64,000 bases of DNA from Pseudomonadota bacterium (lineage in GTDB: Bacteria > Pseudomonadota > Gammaproteobacteria > Xanthomonadales > Xanthomonadaceae). Both the position numbers and the translations under genes were made by a program. The stretch covers positions 62,001-126,000 of the forward strand of contig JAFECB010000011.1 of NCBI GenBank assembly GCA_018242365.1. Direction: 5' to 3'. Shown here one piece after another: positions 60,637 through 64,000 of this stretch (position 1 is its first letter; each line of letters begins with the position of its first letter). Under the pieces are notes generated by a model. It worked only from the letters and a program-made list of their open reading frames with translations. It had not been told where the DNA came from and searched no databases.

Positions 60637-63600
60637 TCATACCGCGCCCGCCAGACGCGCGGCTTCCGCAAGGTCCACCGACACCAGTCGTGACACGCCG
60701 GGCTCGCGCATGGTCACGCCCGAGAGCTGCTTGGCGGCTTCCATGGTGGCCTTGTTGTGGGTCACGAACAGGAACTGTACCGCCTCGCTCATCTCGCTGA
60801 CCATCGCGGTGAAGCGACCGACATTGGCCTCGTCCAGCGGCGCATCGACTTCGTCGAGCAGGCAGAACGGGGCCGGATTGAGGCGGAAGATCGAGAACAC
60901 CAGCGCCACCGCAGTCATCGCCTTCTCGCCACCGGAGAGCAACGAAATATTGGACACGCGCTTGCCGGGCGGCCGCGCCATGATGGTGACACCGGTATCC
61001 AGCAGATCCTCGCCGGTGAGTTCCAGATAGGCATGGCCGCCACCGAACAGGCGCGGATAGAGTTCCTGGATACCGCTGTTGACGCGATCGAAGGTGTCCT
61101 TGAAGCGGCTGCGGGTTTCGCGGTCGATCTTGCGGATCGCGTCTTCCAGCGTCTCCAGCGCCGCGGTCAAATCCGCGTTTTGCGCATCCAGATAGTCCTT
61201 GCGCTTGGCGGCCTCGGCGTGCTCGGCGATCGCGGCGAGGTTCACCGGCTCAAGCCGGCGCAACTTGCCGTCCAGCTCCTGCACCGCCTGTTCCCACGCA
61301 GCGGGGACGGCATCCTCGGGAATCTCCGCCAGCACGGTCTCCATCGTGTATCCGGCAGCCGCGATGGCGGCGCTGAATTGGTCGGCCTTCAATGCCAACG
61401 CCTGTTGCTCCAGCCGACGCTGGCCGATCGCCTCACGCTGTTCCAGCGCCTGCGCATCGCAGTGCTGGCGCTGTTGTTCCTGTGTGCGCAATTCGCCATC
61501 GATCTCGTCCAGCGCGGCCCGCGCCAGCGCCAACGCCTGATCGGCCTGCACACGCGCACCCAGCGCCGCTTGGCGGTCGCCTTCCAGCGTGCCGGCCTGG
61601 GTGCCGCCATCGACCAATTGGCTGGCCAGGTCTTCCAGCCGGGTGCCGAGTTGGCCGCGCTGGCTGTCCATCCGTTGCAGTGCTTGCACCAGTGCCTGCA
61701 TCTGCGCGCGCTGGGTTTCCAGCGACAGCGCCAAGGCATAGGCTGCCTCGCGTGACTGGCGTGCGGCTTCGCGCGCACTTTCGCGTCCAGCGACCAGGGT
61801 CTGGCGCTCCGTGTCGAAAGCAACCCGCACCGATTCCAGCTCACCCATGCGGCCCACTGCCGCATCCAGCCGCAGCCGCGCCGCGCCCACCGCGGTGTGA
61901 TGCTCCTGCAAGCCGGCATCGAGTTGCGCGTGCTCGGCATCGATCCGCTCGATTCGGGTGCGAGCACCGTCAAGCCGACCCTGCGCACTCTGCAAGCGGC
62001 CCGAGGATTCCGACAGGCCACGGTGGGCGATGTAGAGCTGGCGCTGGGCGTCCTCGCGCTGCAGCTCCGCCTCGCGCAGCGCATCGCGCAGGCGCGCCAG
62101 CTCCGCTTCCAGTTCCGCTTCACGCGTCGCGTCGGCATCGACCGATTGCCGCAGGTTGCGGATGTCCTTCTCACGCAGCAGCACGCCCTGACGCGAGGCA
62201 TCCGCGTGCGACGCCTGCGCCCAACCAGCACCCAACCGTTCGCCGCTGCGGGTGATTGCGCAATCGCCAGCCGGGATACGGCTGAGCAGGTCGCGTGCCT
62301 GCGCAAGATCTTCGGCCACGTGCACCCGCGCGAGCATTTGCCGGATCGCGCCCGGCCCGCGCACCTTGATCGCCAGCGACGTGTCCGGACAGGCAGCTTC
62401 GCCACCCTCGGCGACCAGCGCCACGCGTCCCTCGCCCAAGTCCGACAAGGCATCGATCAAACTGGAATCGAAGTTGCCGTCCACTGCTGCCACCACCGCA
62501 GCTTCGATCCACTGACCGAGCGCGGCTTCAACCGCCACTTCCCAGCCGGCCTCGACTTCCAGCCGTTCGCCGACCCGCGCCGCATCGCCCAGCCCGTGCG
62601 CCTGCAGCCAACGTGCGCCGGCCCCGGCTTCCTGCCCAAGCGCCGCCGCTTGCAGGGTTTCCAGCGAGGCCAGACGGCCGCGCGCCGCCTGCACGCGCTT
62701 GCGCAACTCGGCCTGTTCGCCCTGCAATTGCCGTTGCCGTTCCTGCACTTGCGCACTGCTGGCGCGGCCGCTTTCAACCTGCGCGGTCAGTGTCTGCACC
62801 GTGGTTTTGCCAGTGGCACATTCGGCTTCAAGTGCCGACAGTGCTGCAGCCAGCGCCTCCAGATCCAGACCGCCGCGCTCATCGCCCAGCTTCTGGATGC
62901 GATTGCCGGCGTCGAGGATCTGGCGATCCAGATGTTCGATGCGGGTGCGCTCCACGTCGGCGGACCGCGCGGCCTCCGCCTGTTCGCGTGCATGCGCGTC
63001 GCGGCGCTGCTGCCAATCGGCCAATTCGGTTTCGCTCGCCCGCAGCGCCTGCTGGCGCGCATGGTCTTCGCCCTGCAGCTGTTCCAGGCGCGGTGCGGCC
63101 TCGTCCACCGCGGACCGCAACTGCCCCAGACGCAGGTTGTCGCTGTCAATCTGTCCGCCCAGTTCATCCAGCGCACTGCCGGCTTCATCGCGGGCGCGTT
63201 GCAGACGCGTGGCCAGCTCTTTCTGGTGTGCGATCTGCTGTTCGATCCGGGCCAACGCGCTGCTGGCCTCGTAAACCGCAGCCTGCGCCTGATTCAGCGC
63301 ATCGCTGGCCCCTTCACGTTGTGCGCGACCTGTTTCCAAGGCAGCTTCGGCGCGACGCTGCCCGGCGACCAGTTCCTCCAACCGCGTCTCATCGCGCAAC
63401 AAGCCTGCGCGCAAGGCCTGCAACTGTGCATCCAGGGTGCGGAATTCCAGCGCCCGCCATTGCGCATCCTTTTCACGACGGCGTTCCTGCAAGGCGGTGT
63501 ACTGCTCGGCTTGCTTGGCCTGCCGCGACAGGTGCTGCAGTTGCTTGTCGACTTCGTCGCGCAGGTCGGTCAGGCGATCAAGGTTTTCGCGGGTGTGGCG

Positions 63601-64000
63601 AATGCGGGTCTCGGTTTCCTTGCGGCGTTCCTTGTACTTGGAAATGCCGGCGGCTTCTTCCAGATAGACGCGCAATTCCTCCGGGCGTGCGTCGATCACC
63701 TGCGAGATCATGCCCTGCTCGATGATCGAGTAGCTGCGTGGACCCAGGCCGGTGCCGAGGAACAGGTCGGTGATGTCGCGCCGGCGGCATTTGCCGCCAT
63801 TGAGGTAATAGCTGCTCTGGCCGTCGCGGCCGACCGTGCGCTTGACCGAGATCTCGTTGAACGCCGCGTACTCGCCGGTGATCGCGTGGTCGGCGTTGTC
63901 GAAGATCAGCTCCACCGAGGCCTGCGACACCGGTTTGCGCGCGCTGCTGCCGGAGAAGATCACGTCGGTCAGCGAATCACCGCGCAGGCGGCTGGCGGCC
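60637..64000 (-). CDS. smc: Chromosome partition protein Smc, 5' end outside window
   Basis: About 1120 residues of the structural maintenance of chromosomes ATPase, lacking only the N-terminal Walker A part cut by the window edge. Two long coiled-coil arms, rich in Glu/Gln/Ala/Arg, surround a hinge near the middle (about residues 470-590 of this part). The C-terminal head carries the ABC signature LLSGGEKAMTAVAL and Walker B CLLDEVDAPLDEANV. It compacts and segregates chromosomes together with ScpA/B, which are not seen here. It is upstream of zipA. Confidence 0.95.
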   Translation of the reverse strand, partial: AASRLRGDSLTDVIFSGSSARKPVSQASVELIFDNADHAITGEYAAFNEISVKRTVGRDGQSSYYLNGGKCRRRDITDLFLGTGLGPRSYSIIEQGMISQVIDARPEELRVYLEEAAGISKYKERRKETETRIRHTRENLDRLTDLRDEVDKQLQHLSRQAKQAEQYTALQERRREKDAQWRALEFRTLDAQLQALRAGLLRDETRLEELVAGQRRAEAALETGRAQREGASDALNQAQAAVYEASSALARIEQQIAHQKELATRLQRARDEAGSALDELGGQIDSDNLRLGQLRSAVDEAAPRLEQLQGEDHARQQALRASETELADWQQRRDAHAREQAEAARSADVERTRIEHLDRQILDAGNRIQKLGDERGGLDLEALAAALSALEAECATGKTTVQTLTAQVESGRASSAQVQERQRQLQGEQAELRKRVQAARGRLASLETLQAAALGQEAGAGARWLQAHGLGDAARVGERLEVEAGWEVAVEAALGQWIEAAVVAAVDGNFDSSLIDALSDLGEGRVALVAEGGEAACPDTSLAIKVRGPGAIRQMLARVHVAEDLAQARDLLSRIPAGDCAITRSGERLGAGWAQASHADASRQGVLLREKDIRNLRQSVDADATREAELEAELARLRDALREAELQREDAQRQLYIAHRGLSESSGRLQSAQGRLDGARTRIERIDAEHAQLDAGLQEHHTAVGAARLRLDAAVGRMGELESVRVAFDTERQTLVAGRESAREAARQSREAAYALALSLETQRAQMQALVQALQRMDSQRGQLGTRLEDLASQLVDGGTQAGTLEGDRQAALGARVQADQALALARAALDEIDGELRTQEQQRQHCDAQALEQREAIGQRRLEQQALALKADQFSAAIAAAGYTMETVLAEIPEDAVPAAWEQAVQELDGKLRRLEPVNLAAIAEHAEAAKRKDYLDAQNADLTAALETLEDAIRKIDRETRSRFKDTFDRVNSGIQELYPRLFGGGHAYLELTGEDLLDTGVTIMARPPGKRVSNISLLSGGEKAMTAVALVFSIFRLNPAPFCLLDEVDAPLDEANVGRFTAMVSEMSEAVQFLFVTHNKATMEAAKQLSGVTMREPGVSRLVSVDLAEAARLAGAV

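Overview
The window is GC-rich, densely coded chromosomal DNA from a gammaproteobacterium, most likely of the family Xanthomonadaceae. The grounds are a 41-residue zinc-free L36, agmatine deiminase plus N-carbamoylputrescine amidase, a class III PHA synthase pair, mtnA next to gyrA, GyrA with glutamine at position 83 (as known in Stenotrophomonas), DUF3011 and L1-like metallo-beta-lactamase genes, and Xanthomonad-style intergenic palindromes. The genus cannot be fixed from the sequence alone.

Layout. 0-4.5 kb: rpmJ, a small exported protein, then the agmatine-to-putrescine genes aguA and aguB, with a Phd/VapC-type toxin-antitoxin pair lodged between them, and a TraB-family membrane protein. 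4.5-13.4 kb (minus strand): an RND efflux operon of one adaptor and two different permeases, translationally coupled to two small membrane proteins (DUF4386 and DUF6326 types). 13.7-16.3 kb: two monohaem c-type cytochromes, two small proteins and a class I amidotransferase. 16.5-23.3 kb: a polyhydroxybutyrate island with phaC, phaE, a 3HB-oligomer hydrolase, 3-hydroxybutyrate dehydrogenase, a LuxR-type response regulator and pssA. 23.3-26 kb: a 24-bp inverted-repeat element, an alcohol dehydrogenase, a tRNA-Ser locus with a half-tRNA remnant, hairpins and a 17-bp tandem repeat, and a LysR regulator.

26-33 kb: an NTF2-like lipoprotein, serS, a TonB-like protein, fumC, purB, a subclass B3 metallo-beta-lactamase and an overlapping small gene. 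33-39 kb: sucA-sucB-lpd, with a pair of inverted palindromic elements between sucB and lpd. 39-43.9 kb: a PqqB-like exported MBL-fold protein, a LOG-family protein overlapping an AcuI-type reductase, a PilH-like receiver, CbpA and a peroxiredoxin. 43.9-51.4 kb: pbpC and the bacterial alpha-2-macroglobulin gene yfaS. 51.7-64 kb: mtnA, gyrA, a three-repeat DUF3011 protein, and the smc-zipA-ligA-epmA block, with smc running off the right edge.

Most of this is ordinary chromosomal backbone. The places that look different are the asymmetric two-permease RND operon and its extra membrane genes, the TA pair splitting aguA from aguB, the damaged tRNA-Ser locus, the beta-lactamase after purB, and the DNA-binding-like tail on PhaE. 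No prophage, transposase, CRISPR array or clear defence island was seen.
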